DNA from: Candidatus Aenigmatarchaeota archaeon
GTDB lineage: Archaea; Aenigmatarchaeota; Aenigmatarchaeia; PWEA01
Direction: 5' to 3'
DNA: 48,031 nucleotides
NCBI GenBank assembly: GCA_003554845.1
Contig: PWHK01000008.1
Span: 1 to 48,031 of the forward strand
Below are positions 7,492 to 16,582 of the stretch, one piece after another. A program made the position numbers and the translations under genes. The notes beneath the pieces are model-generated. The model saw only the letters and a program-made list of their open reading frames with translations. It was not told the DNA's origin and did no database searches. How positions within the stretch are numbered: position 1 is the stretch's first letter; each line of letters opens with the position of its first letter.

Positions 7492-8100
7492 TTGAATGGA
7501 AGAGAGTGCAGAAGGCAGGCCGTGCATTCCTCAGGCGTAGTTTTAGCAGTGGCCTCTCTTGTAGTCGGTAAAACATTAGCAGGCTACGCTGCACTTTCTA
7601 TATCTGTCTTTCTTGTTTTGCTTTCCTGGCTGACGAGAAACAGAGATAAGATAAGACAAAGATTCCCACTGGGACCCGGGAAGATTGAAGACGCCGAGAA
7701 CCAGACCTACGAGTTTGTAAAATCCTTTGAAAGAGAGAAGGATATGAAACACAGGCCTTACTTCGGAGCTATAATGTTCATGCTTTCGGTTGGACTTACA
7801 TTTCTTGTGTTTCCCGAGATGGCTGCAGTGGTTGGTGTTCTCGTTGTATCTATAAGCGACTCTGCCTCGACCCTGGTAGGTGTTCACCTAGGAGAGACAA
7901 AGCTCCCACACAACAACGAGAAAAGTCTCGAGGGATCATCGGCCTTCTTTTTGACCTCTACACTAATTGCACTTTTGTTTACAACGCCCCTTAACTCTTT
8001 TTTAATAGCTTTAGCTGGTGCATCTGTCGAATCTCTGCCACTTATAGACGACAACTTCTCGGTGCCGTTAACCGTTGCACTTCTATTTACCATTCTGTAA
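7492..8100 (+). CDS. DGK1/SEC59-type polyprenol or diacylglycerol kinase-like membrane protein, 202 aa
   Basis: An integral membrane protein of the CTP-dependent lipid kinase family (dolichol, phytol or diacylglycerol kinases). The signature is SISDSASTLVGVHLGE followed by LPHNNEKSLEGSSAFF, preceded by an E-x-x-RRQ-x-x-H segment at the N-terminus (ECRRQAVH). At least four to five hydrophobic helices are visible. Start is TTG 7492: the only nearby ATG (7496) is out of frame, and the conserved ECRRQAVH segment needs the upstream start. In archaea the product would feed lipid-carrier phosphates for glycosylation or membrane-lipid salvage. The exact alcohol is unknown. Confidence 0.8.
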   Translation: MNGRECRRQAVHSSGVVLAVASLVVGKTLAGYAALSISVFLVLLSWLTRNRDKIRQRFPLGPGKIEDAENQTYEFVKSFEREKDMKHRPYFGAIMFMLSVGLTFLVFPEMAAVVGVLVVSISDSASTLVGVHLGETKLPHNNEKSLEGSSAFFLTSTLIALLFTTPLNSFLIALAGASVESLPLIDDNFSVPLTVALLFTIL

Positions 8101-8132
8101 AAATTTAAACAAGGAGAAAGAAATAAGATAAA

Positions 8133-8690
8133 ATGAAAGAAGTAGAGGTCAGGGGATTCATATCCGAAGACGAGTACAGAAGTCTAATTAGACTGTTGGA
8201 GGAAGAAGGTGTGAAGATAAAGGAAGACAGGCAGATCACCATTTACTTTTCATGTGACGAAGATCTGAGGATACAGAAAAACAAAGACTTTGCAAAGATC
8301 TGGCTGAAGAAGGGTAAAATACACGACGACAGCCGCGAAGAGATAGAGATCAAGTTTGAACGGAACAGGTTCGAAGAACTCAAGAATCTGTTCATGGCCC
8401 TTGGCTACGATGTAGAGATAAAGTGGTACAGAAAAAGACATCTTTTCAGGTGGAAGGACCTGAAGATATCCGTAGACCACACAGTTGGATACGGACACAT
8501 AGTAGAGGTCGAAGAACTCTGCCAGGAGAACGAAGAAGACAGAGCCAAGGAAAGGGTTAGAAGGGTTTTAGGAGAACTCGATGTGGACGAAACACCCAGG
8601 GAGAAATTCGATGAAAAATTTAGGCACTACAGGAAAAGGTGGAAAAGTATATTAAGAGAAAAGGATTTCTCGGACTTCGAGGACCTTTAG
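8133..8690 (+). CDS. CYTH domain protein (class IV adenylate cyclase/triphosphatase-like), 185 aa
   Basis: The CYTH tunnel fold binds organic triphosphates or polyphosphate. Visible strands carry alternating charged residues that line the tunnel: KEVEVRGFIS at the N-terminus, RIQKNKDFAKIWLKKGK, EEIEIKFERNRFEEL, KWYRKRHLFRWKDLKISVD and GHIVEVEEL. Family members include thiamine triphosphatases and class IV cyclases. Which reaction applies is not evident. A TATA-like aatttaaac lies about 28 nt upstream. It converges on ksgA with 3 nt between stops. Confidence 0.85.
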   Translation: MKEVEVRGFISEDEYRSLIRLLEEEGVKIKEDRQITIYFSCDEDLRIQKNKDFAKIWLKKGKIHDDSREEIEIKFERNRFEELKNLFMALGYDVEIKWYRKRHLFRWKDLKISVDHTVGYGHIVEVEELCQENEEDRAKERVRRVLGELDVDETPREKFDEKFRHYRKRWKSILREKDFSDFEDL

Positions 8691-8693
8691 GCA

Positions 8694-9485
8694 CTACATA
8701 ATCTCGCCTAAAACTTCCTCTATATATTCAAAATCTTCTATTGTACACTCATATACTCTTTTATCGGGAAGTCTGTCCTCCAGGTTCTTTACGCTTTTCT
8801 TCTCGATACCAAGAAAATGGGCGGAGTCCTCCAGGGAGTTCTTCACAAGCTTTCTCCTGTGGTGGAAGGCCGCCTTTACTATCTTCCAGAACCTCAGTGT
8901 CTTTTTCTCTACATCCTTCTTCACCAGTCTGACGACGGCGGAGTCGGTCACAGGCTCCGGATAGAACTTTTCGGAGGGTATTTCCTTAACTATTTCTGCA
9001 TCACAGTGGTACTGGACCTTGAGAGACATCCTCGAGTTGTCCATTGTACCAGGTTTTCCAACCATTCTCTTCGCAAACTCTTTCTGATAAACAAGAACGG
9101 CAAGCTCCCAGTCCAGATCAAGGAACTTAAAGGTAAGCGGCGTCGACACAGAAAAGGGAAGGTTTGAAACTATCTTGTTGAAATCCAGGTTCTTTAGATG
9201 CACAGCCATGACATCCCTCTGAAGTACAGATATATTGGACATGTCTAGATGGTTCAAAACTGCAGACATCCTACCATCCTTTTCCACGGCGGTAACAGGA
9301 CACTTCCTTGCTATATGCTCAGTCAGGTTTCCTATACCAGGACCTATCTCCAGAACCTTATCGCCTTTGCCGAGATCTGCCATATCTACTATCTCCTTCT
9401 GTAGATCCTCGTCCACTATAAATATCTGGTCTCTGTGTACATCCGGCTTTAAATTATACTTTTTGAGAACCTTTTTTACGTCCAT
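8694..9485 (-). CDS. ksgA: 16S rRNA (adenine dimethyl)transferase KsgA/Dim1, 263 aa
   Basis: This enzyme uses S-adenosylmethionine to dimethylate two adjacent adenosines in the 3' helix of 16S rRNA late in small-subunit assembly. The SAM-binding motif EIGPGIGNLT (about residues 46-55), the acidic motif AVEKD, and the catalytic motif IV SNLPFSVSTPL (a Phe variant of NLPY) are visible, followed by the C-terminal rRNA-binding helical domain (AAFHHRRKLVKNSL). Length matches archaeal Dim1. It is divergent from tRNA-Pro. Confidence 0.95.
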   Translation of the reverse strand: MDVKKVLKKYNLKPDVHRDQIFIVDEDLQKEIVDMADLGKGDKVLEIGPGIGNLTEHIARKCPVTAVEKDGRMSAVLNHLDMSNISVLQRDVMAVHLKNLDFNKIVSNLPFSVSTPLTFKFLDLDWELAVLVYQKEFAKRMVGKPGTMDNSRMSLKVQYHCDAEIVKEIPSEKFYPEPVTDSAVVRLVKKDVEKKTLRFWKIVKAAFHHRRKLVKNSLEDSAHFLGIEKKSVKNLEDRLPDKRVYECTIEDFEYIEEVLGEIM

Positions 9486-9508
9486 AGTTTAACAACCCGA
9501 ACAACCAG

Positions 9509-9520
9509 TTATATTTATAA
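9509..9520 (+). promoter_or_regulatory. TATA box of tRNA-Pro
   Basis: The sequence ttatatttataa lies about 30 nt before the mature tRNA 5' end, in the short divergent region shared with ksgA. Confidence 0.5.
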
Positions 9521-9548
9521 CTTCGAATTAAAATAGTTTGACCTGTAT

Positions 9549-9623
9549 GGGCTGGTGGTGTAGCCTGGACTAGCATCGGGGCTTTGGGAGCCTCAGACCC
9601 GAGTTCAAATCTCGGCCGGCCCA
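9549..9623 (+). tRNA. tRNA-Pro (anticodon UGG)
   Basis: A complete cloverleaf: acceptor arms GGGCTGG (9549-9555) and CCGGCCC (9616-9622) with one G-U pair, anticodon stem GGGGC/GCCTC around loop TTTGGGA (anticodon TGG at 9585-9587), four-base variable region, T arm CCGAG-TTCAAAT-CTCGG, and discriminator A9623. The 3' CCA is not encoded (TCA follows). There is no intron. It reads proline CCA and related codons. Confidence 0.95.
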
Positions 9624-9655
9624 TCATATTTTCTTTCTTTCTGATATATCAAAAA

Positions 9656-9666
9656 CTTTAAATAAC
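9656..9666 (+). promoter_or_regulatory. TATA box of the PPDK gene
   Basis: The sequence actttaaataa lies about 33 nt upstream of ATG 9695 and downstream of tRNA-Pro, giving the dikinase gene its own promoter and a leader of only a few nucleotides. Confidence 0.45.
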
Positions 9667-9694
9667 CCCAACCACATTACAAACGCTGGTATCC

Positions 9695-12316
9695 ATGACA
9701 AAATATGTATATTCTTTCAAGGAAGGCAGTGCCGACATGAAAAACCTCTTAGGTGGAAAAGGATCCAATTTGGCTGAAATGACAAACATAGGTCTCAAAG
9801 TACCTCCTGGTTACACGGTAACAACAGAGGCCTGTTTAGAATATCTAGAAGAAGGAGATATATCCCAGAAGATAGAAAAACAGATGAAGGAAAACATGGA
9901 GGAAATCGAAGAGGAAATGGGACAGAAGTTCGGGGATACAGAGGATCCACTTCTCGTGTCTGTACGTTCTGGTGCTGCTGTCTCGATGCCTGGTATGATG
10001 GATACCATTCTCAACCTAGGACTCAACGACAAAACTATCAAGGGGCTCACAGAGAGAACCGACGAAAGGTTCGCATACGATAGCTATAGACGTTTCATAA
10101 ACATGTTCGGTGAGGTCGTCAGGGGAATTCCCCACAGTAAGTTCGAAGAGAGAATGGACAAGGTAAAGAAGAAAAGGGGTGCCGAAAAAGACGTTGACCT
10201 GGATGCAGAGGGAATGAAGGAAGTAACAGAAAAGTACAAGGACCTCGTAGGCGATATACCGTCCGATCCGTGGAAGCAGCTTGTAGAAGCAACAAAGGCA
10301 GTGTTTGCTTCATGGGACAATGAAAGGGCAATCCGTTACAGGGATCTAAACGACCTACCCCACGACATGGGAACTGATGTAAATGTTCAGGTCATGGTAT
10401 ATGGCAACACAGGAAAAAACTCCGGAAGCGGTGTTGCCTTTACACGTGATCCATCAACAGGAGAAAATAAAATCTACGGTGAGTTTCTGAGAAATGCCCA
10501 AGGCGAGGACGTTGTAGCCGGAATAAGGACACCACTTGATATATCAGATCTAAGGGATATATGGCCCGATGTATACGAAGAACTAAAGGAGGTCTGCGGA
10601 ATCCTTGAAGAAAAGTACAAGGACATGCAGGATCTGGAGTTCACAATAGAAGACGGTGAACTTTTCATACTTCAGACAAGAACAGGCAAAAGAACACCAA
10701 ACGCCGCCGTCAAGATAGCACACGACATGCACGAAGAAGGTATAATCAGCAAGGAGGTTGCTCTTCTCAGGATAGATGGTGACCAGGTGGAAAAAATACT
10801 TCACAAAAGAATAGATCCAGAGGCCGAAACAAAAAAACTGACCAAAGGAATAAATGCATCACCCGGTGCAGCATCTGGAAAGGTTGTTTTTGACACAGAC
10901 GAAGCCGATGAAAGAGGAAGTAATGACGAAGATATAGTTCTTGTGAGATCGGAAACCACACCGGAAGACATACACGGACTTGTGGCCTCCCAGGGAGTTC
11001 TAACAAGCAGAGGGGGGATGACAAGCCATGCAGCTGTCGTTGCAAGAGGCATGGGTAAACCATGCGTTGCCGGTGCTGAAGAAATAGAGATCAAATCGAA
11101 GGAAGGTTACTTCGAGATCGACGGAAAGAGGATAGACAAAGACGACATAATAACCATAGATGGAACCACAGGGGATGTAATTCTAGGTGAAGCCCCTCTC
11201 ATAGAGCCCAAGTTCACAGGGGAGTTTGAAAAGCTTCTTCAATGGGCCGACGACATAAGAAAAATGGGTGTAAGAGCGAATGCCGACACACCAGAAGACA
11301 CAGAAAAGGCCGTAGAGTTCGGGGCAGAGGGAGTAGGACTATGCAGAACTGAGCACATGTTCTTTGAGCCTCAGAGGCTGGAAGCAATGCAAGAGCTTAT
11401 AATATCAGACGACAGCCAAGAGAGAAAGAAGGCCCTGGACAAGTTGATGCCTATGCAGAAAAAGGACTTCAGGGAACTATTCGAAGCCATAGGCGGGAGG
11501 CCGATTATAATAAGACTGCTTGACCCACCGCTACATGAGTTCGCGCCGACCGAGGAAAAAAGGCAGAGGGAACTCGCAGATAAACTCGGGATGGATGAAG
11601 ACGAAATAAAGGCAAAGGTAGAGAAACTCGAAGAAGAGAATCCCATGCTGGGTCACAGGGGATGTAGGCTGGGAATAACATTCCCTGAAATATACAGAAT
11701 GCAGGTCAGAGCAATCCTCGAAGCAGCATCAGAAACAAAGGAAGACGGATGCGATGTCAAGCCAAAGATAATGGTTCCGATCATAGGCAACGTAGAGGAG
11801 CTGAAAAACATAAAGGAAAGGGTAATAGAAGAAGTAGAAAGGAATGTTTTTGAAGAAAGGCAGAGGATCGACTACGAAGTGGGAACCATGATAGAGATCC
11901 CCAGGGCAGCCGTAACAGCAGATGAGATAGCAGAAGAGGCGGAGTTCTTTTCCTTTGGAACCAATGACCTGACACAGATGGGCATTGGATTCAGCAGAGA
12001 TGATGCAGGAACCTTCATACCCAACTACATAGACCAGGGAATTTTTGACAAGGATCCATTCCAGGTTCTCGACCAGAAAGGAATTGGCCAGTTCATCGAA
12101 ATGGCCACGGAGAGAGGAAGAAAAACAAAGGACGATCTCTCGGTAGGAATATGTGGAGAACATGGAGGAGAGCCATCGTCCGTGAAGTTCTGCCATGGCG
12201 CAGAACTTGACTATGTAAGCTGCTCACCATACAGGGTTCCTGTAGCAAGAATAGCTGCAGCACAGGTGGTCATAGAAGAGGAGATGGAAGTGGACGAAGG
12301 AGTAGACGGATACTAA
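9695..12316 (+). CDS. ppdK: pyruvate, phosphate dikinase, 873 aa
   Basis: This enzyme interconverts pyruvate + ATP + phosphate with phosphoenolpyruvate + AMP + pyrophosphate. The ATP-grasp N-terminus opens with LLGGKGSNLAEMTNIGLKVP and contains SVRSGAAVSMPGMMDT. The swivelling phosphohistidine domain has GGMTSHAAVVARGMGKPC with catalytic His445. The C-terminal PEP/pyruvate barrel has the FGTNDLTQ segment and GICGEHGG...FCHGAELDYVSCSPYRV with catalytic Cys833. Length 873 aa is typical. Direction in the cell (glycolytic ATP gain or gluconeogenesis) cannot be read from sequence. It is a single gene followed by a U-rich tract. Confidence 0.97.
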   Translation: MTKYVYSFKEGSADMKNLLGGKGSNLAEMTNIGLKVPPGYTVTTEACLEYLEEGDISQKIEKQMKENMEEIEEEMGQKFGDTEDPLLVSVRSGAAVSMPGMMDTILNLGLNDKTIKGLTERTDERFAYDSYRRFINMFGEVVRGIPHSKFEERMDKVKKKRGAEKDVDLDAEGMKEVTEKYKDLVGDIPSDPWKQLVEATKAVFASWDNERAIRYRDLNDLPHDMGTDVNVQVMVYGNTGKNSGSGVAFTRDPSTGENKIYGEFLRNAQGEDVVAGIRTPLDISDLRDIWPDVYEELKEVCGILEEKYKDMQDLEFTIEDGELFILQTRTGKRTPNAAVKIAHDMHEEGIISKEVALLRIDGDQVEKILHKRIDPEAETKKLTKGINASPGAASGKVVFDTDEADERGSNDEDIVLVRSETTPEDIHGLVASQGVLTSRGGMTSHAAVVARGMGKPCVAGAEEIEIKSKEGYFEIDGKRIDKDDIITIDGTTGDVILGEAPLIEPKFTGEFEKLLQWADDIRKMGVRANADTPEDTEKAVEFGAEGVGLCRTEHMFFEPQRLEAMQELIISDDSQERKKALDKLMPMQKKDFRELFEAIGGRPIIIRLLDPPLHEFAPTEEKRQRELADKLGMDEDEIKAKVEKLEEENPMLGHRGCRLGITFPEIYRMQVRAILEAASETKEDGCDVKPKIMVPIIGNVEELKNIKERVIEEVERNVFEERQRIDYEVGTMIEIPRAAVTADEIAEEAEFFSFGTNDLTQMGIGFSRDDAGTFIPNYIDQGIFDKDPFQVLDQKGIGQFIEMATERGRKTKDDLSVGICGEHGGEPSSVKFCHGAELDYVSCSPYRVPVARIAAAQVVIEEEMEVDEGVDGY

Positions 12317-12339
12317 AAGATAAATAGCCCCGAAACCCC

Positions 12340-12358
12340 CTGTTTTTTAGCTTTTTAT
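12340..12358 (+). terminator. U-rich terminator tract after ppdK
   Basis: Two T-runs (tgttttttagctttttatat) follow the dikinase stop by about 25 nt and fit archaeal U-tract termination by FttA. The second run overlaps the likely TATA element of the UPF0182 gene. Confidence 0.4.
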
Positions 12359-12382
12359 ATCTTCAGACTAAATAAGAAGAGG

Positions 12383-15028
12383 ATGAAAATAAAGGCCCTG
12401 ATTTTGGGTTTGCTTGCATTGCTGTTCATCGTACCACAGATCGCAGGAGTGTGGGTAGACTACCTCTGGTTTGAATCAATGGGATATCTCTCTGTCTTTA
12501 CAACAATATTGTCCACAAGGCTTTTTCTTGGAATCGGAAGCCTCATATTTACAACGGCCTTTATATGGATAAACCTGAAGATAGCAGGAAAGACTGTAGA
12601 TCTTGAAAAACTCCGCCTGAAATCCAGACTCAAGGAGTTTGAAATCTTCGGCGTTTCATCAGTAATAATAGGTGTAGTCGCCGGCCTTATATGCTCGACC
12701 TTCTATATGACTGTCCTGAAATTCCTCAACCACATACCTTTCGAGTACAGTGAACCGGTCTTCGGTAATGATATATCGTTCTACTTTTTCAGACTGCCTT
12801 TCTGGAACCTGACCACAGGCTACATCCTTGGGTTGATAACAGTGACAACCGGTGTGGTATCCGCATTCTACTATCTTGCCGTACAGAAGAAGATGGAATC
12901 CGAGGAGGACTACTCCCACATAGTAGACGGAGCCAAAAAACATATATACCCTCTCATAGGAACACTTTTTGTGGCTCTGGGGATCAGAGTCTATCTTGCA
13001 AGATACTCTGTGCTTTTCTCAGAAATCGGAGTCGTCTTTGGGGCAGGATACGTCGACCTCAATATACTTCTCCCTATAATAACAGCTTCTTCTTTGGTAT
13101 GCATCGCTGTAGGTATACTGTTCTTCGTAAACCTCAAGATGGACAAACTGAGTTACCCTGTATACGGTATATCAGTTCTGTTCATCCTTTTAGTAGTAGG
13201 CGGTCTGGGATCGGTTGTTGTCCAGTCCTACCACGTAGAACCCAATGAACTGAACATAGAAGAAGAATACATAGAAAGGAATATAGAGAACACAAGATCC
13301 GCATACGGACTGGAGAGTATGCAGGAGGTATACTTCGAACCATCCTACAATTTAACAGCAGAGGATCTGGAAGAAAAAAGCAAAACAGTGGACAACATAA
13401 GGCTATGGGACTACCGTGTTTTGAGGGATACATACGCGAGCACACAGGAACTCAGAACATACTATGAGTTCAAGGACGTCGATGTCGACAGGTACAAATT
13501 CGGTGAGGATAAAAGACAGGTAATGTTATCGTTGAGGGAAATGGACGTAGATAGGCTGCCTGAGCGTGCACAGACGTGGGTAAACAGACACCTTGTATAC
13601 ACCCACGGAACAGGCGCTGTCATGTCTCCTGTAAGAGAAGTAACACAAGGAGGACAGCCTCAGTTCTGGCTCCAGGATATACCGACCAGGGTTACAGACG
13701 ATGCACCCTCAAAGGATATACAGATAGAAAATCCTGATATATACTTCGGAGAAACATCACATAACTTTATCGTTGTAAATACAACCACAGAGGAGTTCGA
13801 CTATCCGAAGGGAGATCGAAACGTCTTCACAACATACGACGGAGATGGAGGAATCGAAATGGGCCTTCTGGACAGACTTGTCTTTTCAATAGTTCTTGGT
13901 GACATACGCCTTCTTGTTTCAGATGCGATACAACCGGAATCAGAGATAATCATAAGAAGAAACATAAACCAAAGGGTAAGAAAGATCGCGCCTTTCCTAC
14001 AGTACGACGATGATCCTTACCCTGTTATACACGACGGTGGAATATCATGGATCTACGACTCGTATACAACATCGGACATGCACCCCTATTCCGAACCACT
14101 TGGATCTATAAACTATATACGGAACTCTGTTAAGATAACAGTAGATGCATACAACGGAGATACCAGGTACCATATAGTAGAAGACGATCCAATCGCAGAA
14201 ACCTACAGAAACATATTTCCTGATCTCTTCCTCGACAAAGACGATATGGACAGTGACCTGAGACAACATATAAGATATCCACAAGACCTCTTCACAATAC
14301 AGGCAGAGATACTATCAACCTACCATATGACCGACACAGGGACATTCTACAATCGGGAAGATCAGTGGGAGATACCCAAAGAAAGCTATAGAGGAAGGAT
14401 GCAGAAGATGGAGCCGTACTATATAACTCTTGAACTTCCCGAACAGAACGAGACACAGTTCACCCTGATGCTTCCATTTACGCCTGAGGGTAGACCCAAT
14501 ATGGTCGCATGGCTGGGAGCCAAAAGTGACGAGCCAAACTATGGCGAAACACTTCTATATAGGTTTTCCAAGGACGAGCTCATATACGGACCGAGCCAGA
14601 TTGAATCGAGAATAGACCAGGACTCCGAGATCTCCGAAAGGCTCACCCTTTGGGATCAAAGAGGAAGCGAGGTCATAAGAGGTAACCTCCTTGTAATACC
14701 TATAAAGGACTCCGTACTGTATGTTGAGCCTGTCTTCTTGGAAGGATACGAGGAATCAATACCTGAACTCAGAAGGGTTATAGTAGCCTACGGCGAGAAA
14801 ATATCAATGCAGCCAACTCTTGAACAGGCTCTTATGGATATCTTCGGTGAGTTTGAAGAGATCGAGACACCGAAAGATCCTATAGAAGACGATGTAGATA
14901 CAGATCTCCTGGAGAGGGCTACAAAACACTACGAAGATGCCATGGGATATCTAAGAGAAGGCGATCTAGGCAGTTACCAACAAGAGATCGAAAAATTGGG
15001 ACATGTTCTCGAAAAGATGCAGTCCTGA
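12383..15028 (+). CDS. UPF0182 family membrane protein, 881 aa
   Basis: Seven hydrophobic helices fill the first about 290 residues, beginning with a helix followed by the family-typical WVDYLWFESMGY. A very large, mostly extracytoplasmic part follows (about residues 290-830) with family-like segments such as LWDYRVLRD, YTHGTGAVMSPV and ISWIYDSYTTSDMHPYS, and a short charged C-terminal helical region. Length is typical for UPF0182 (COG1615), a family of unknown function in bacteria and archaea. A cell-envelope role is likely from topology alone. The start ATG follows an A/G-rich site, agaagagg. Confidence 0.9.
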   Translation: MKIKALILGLLALLFIVPQIAGVWVDYLWFESMGYLSVFTTILSTRLFLGIGSLIFTTAFIWINLKIAGKTVDLEKLRLKSRLKEFEIFGVSSVIIGVVAGLICSTFYMTVLKFLNHIPFEYSEPVFGNDISFYFFRLPFWNLTTGYILGLITVTTGVVSAFYYLAVQKKMESEEDYSHIVDGAKKHIYPLIGTLFVALGIRVYLARYSVLFSEIGVVFGAGYVDLNILLPIITASSLVCIAVGILFFVNLKMDKLSYPVYGISVLFILLVVGGLGSVVVQSYHVEPNELNIEEEYIERNIENTRSAYGLESMQEVYFEPSYNLTAEDLEEKSKTVDNIRLWDYRVLRDTYASTQELRTYYEFKDVDVDRYKFGEDKRQVMLSLREMDVDRLPERAQTWVNRHLVYTHGTGAVMSPVREVTQGGQPQFWLQDIPTRVTDDAPSKDIQIENPDIYFGETSHNFIVVNTTTEEFDYPKGDRNVFTTYDGDGGIEMGLLDRLVFSIVLGDIRLLVSDAIQPESEIIIRRNINQRVRKIAPFLQYDDDPYPVIHDGGISWIYDSYTTSDMHPYSEPLGSINYIRNSVKITVDAYNGDTRYHIVEDDPIAETYRNIFPDLFLDKDDMDSDLRQHIRYPQDLFTIQAEILSTYHMTDTGTFYNREDQWEIPKESYRGRMQKMEPYYITLELPEQNETQFTLMLPFTPEGRPNMVAWLGAKSDEPNYGETLLYRFSKDELIYGPSQIESRIDQDSEISERLTLWDQRGSEVIRGNLLVIPIKDSVLYVEPVFLEGYEESIPELRRVIVAYGEKISMQPTLEQALMDIFGEFEEIETPKDPIEDDVDTDLLERATKHYEDAMGYLREGDLGSYQQEIEKLGHVLEKMQS

Positions 15029-15033
15029 AAGCT

Positions 15034-15140
15034 TATAAGTATAAAACAACAAGTTTAGGTCTAGTGATTGAGATGGCAGGTGGATACGTTCCACTATGGT
15101 AAGAAAATGCTGTTAAACTTCTCTAGTGGGAGGAATAGAT
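15034..15140 (+). promoter_or_regulatory. promoter and leader of ProRS with 9-codon upstream ORF
   Basis: The TATA-like ttataagtataa (15034-15045) places the RNA start near 15066-15073. A tiny reading frame, MAGGYVPLW with stop, begins at ATG 15073 and ends at 15102. It contains one Pro codon (CCA, read by the tRNA-Pro of this window) and lies on a small hairpin GTGGA-tacgt-TCCAC (15081-15095). ProRS then starts at ATG 15141 behind the ribosome site GGGAGG (15128-15133). A leader-peptide control is conceivable but unproven. Confidence 0.35.
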
Positions 15141-16577
15141 ATGTCTGAAGATTTGGGTATAACGACTTCAAAGAAAGAAAATATAGGCGAATGGTACAGA
15201 GAGGTAGTTACAAAATCAGGGCTTGCAGACTACACGTCCGTCAGTGGATGTTTTGTTTTAAAGCCTCTTTCGTATTCAATATGGACAACCGTTCGCCGAG
15301 GTCTGGATAAACTTTTCAAAGATATCGGCGTGGAGAACGCTTATTTTCCCCTGTTTATACCCGATAAGCTCCTTGAAAAGGAGGCAGAACATTTCGAAGG
15401 TTTCAACCCAGAGGTCGCATGGGTAACAAGAGCCGGAAACTCTGAACTGGATGAGAAACTGGCTGTAAGGCCCACATCAGAGGCGATAATGTACGACTCA
15501 TATAAGGACTGGATAAGATCACACCGTGATCTACCACTCAAAATTAACCAGTGGAACAATGTAGTTAGGTGGGAGTTCAAGCACGCAACACCCTTCCTGA
15601 GAACCCGTGAATTTTTATGGCAGGAAGGACACAGCGCCTACGCATCCAAAGAAGAAGCACTGAAGGACAAGAAGAGTGTACTGGATGCCTATCAGGAAAT
15701 ATGTGAGGATAGGATGGCTTTACCGTGTGTAAGAGGAACAAAGACCCAGAAGGAGAAGTTCGATGGTGCTGTTAACAGCTACTCACTGGAACATCTACTA
15801 CCAGACGGACAGGCTATACAAGGTCCGTCGTTCCACTACGACGGCGAAAACTTCGCCGAAGCCTTCGGTATAACCTTTACAGATGAGGACGGAGAGGAGA
15901 AAAACGTACATCAGAACACCTTTGGATTCAGCACAAGGCAGATAGGAATTATGATAATGATGCATTCGGACGACTGTGGGCTTGTTATACCACCAAGGCT
16001 TGCACCTACAAAGGCAGTCGTCGTACCCATATACAATAACGAGGAAGAAAGGAAATCGGTTCTCGGAATGGCAGAAGAGGTAAACGAGAAAGTAGAAGAT
16101 TGCAGGATAGACAACCGCGACCACAAGACACCTGGGTGGAAGTTCAACGAATGGGAAGTAAAGGGCGTTCCACTGAGAATAGAGATAGGAAGCAACGAGG
16201 TAGAGGACGGAGAAGTAACACTTGTGAGAAGGGACACAGGCAAAAAGACGTCTGTGAAGGTCGAAGGAATAGAAAAGAAGGTCAAAGAGGAGCTGGAAGA
16301 AATGCAAAAAAGGCTTTACAGAAGGGCAGAGGAGTTTATGGAGGAAAATACAAGAGAGACCGAAGATTATGAGGAACTAAAGAGGATAATAAAGGAAAAG
16401 GGTGGCTTTGTAAAGGCTCCCTGGTGCGGCAAACAAGTATGTGAAGACATAGTCAAGGACGATACAAAGGCCAAGATAACCAATATACCCTTCAAGTACG
16501 ACAAACCAGAAGACAAAAAATGCGTAAGGTGCGATGAAAGGGCAAATCACTGGGTACATTTCGCAAAATCAAGATGA
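15141..16577 (+). CDS. proS: prolyl-tRNA synthetase, archaeal/eukaryotic type, 478 aa
   Basis: A class II aminoacyl-tRNA synthetase charging tRNA-Pro. Motif 2 lies in VRWEFKHATPFLRTREFLWQ, motif 3 in GLVIPPRLAPTK, and the active-site region includes AVRPTSEAIMY. The anticodon-binding domain (VVVPIY onward) and the C-terminal zinc-binding-like domain (APWCGKQVCE and KCVRCDERA) mark the archaeal/eukaryotic form without the bacterial editing insertion. A GTG at 15126 is in frame, but ATG 15141 has the GGGAGG site at the right spacing. The leader is described separately. Confidence 0.95.
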   Translation: MSEDLGITTSKKENIGEWYREVVTKSGLADYTSVSGCFVLKPLSYSIWTTVRRGLDKLFKDIGVENAYFPLFIPDKLLEKEAEHFEGFNPEVAWVTRAGNSELDEKLAVRPTSEAIMYDSYKDWIRSHRDLPLKINQWNNVVRWEFKHATPFLRTREFLWQEGHSAYASKEEALKDKKSVLDAYQEICEDRMALPCVRGTKTQKEKFDGAVNSYSLEHLLPDGQAIQGPSFHYDGENFAEAFGITFTDEDGEEKNVHQNTFGFSTRQIGIMIMMHSDDCGLVIPPRLAPTKAVVVPIYNNEEERKSVLGMAEEVNEKVEDCRIDNRDHKTPGWKFNEWEVKGVPLRIEIGSNEVEDGEVTLVRRDTGKKTSVKVEGIEKKVKEELEEMQKRLYRRAEEFMEENTRETEDYEELKRIIKEKGGFVKAPWCGKQVCEDIVKDDTKAKITNIPFKYDKPEDKKCVRCDERANHWVHFAKSR

Positions 16578-16582
16578 GGGAA

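Noticed and set aside
9811-12196. Several minus-strand frames opposite ppdK
   Set aside because: All are shadows of a clear full-length dikinase gene and lack starts with promoters or ribosome sites.
15060-15140. T-box-like riboswitch in the proS leader
   Set aside because: The ggtgga hairpin only loosely recalls the T-box core, the consensus antiterminator is missing, and T-boxes are not known from archaea.
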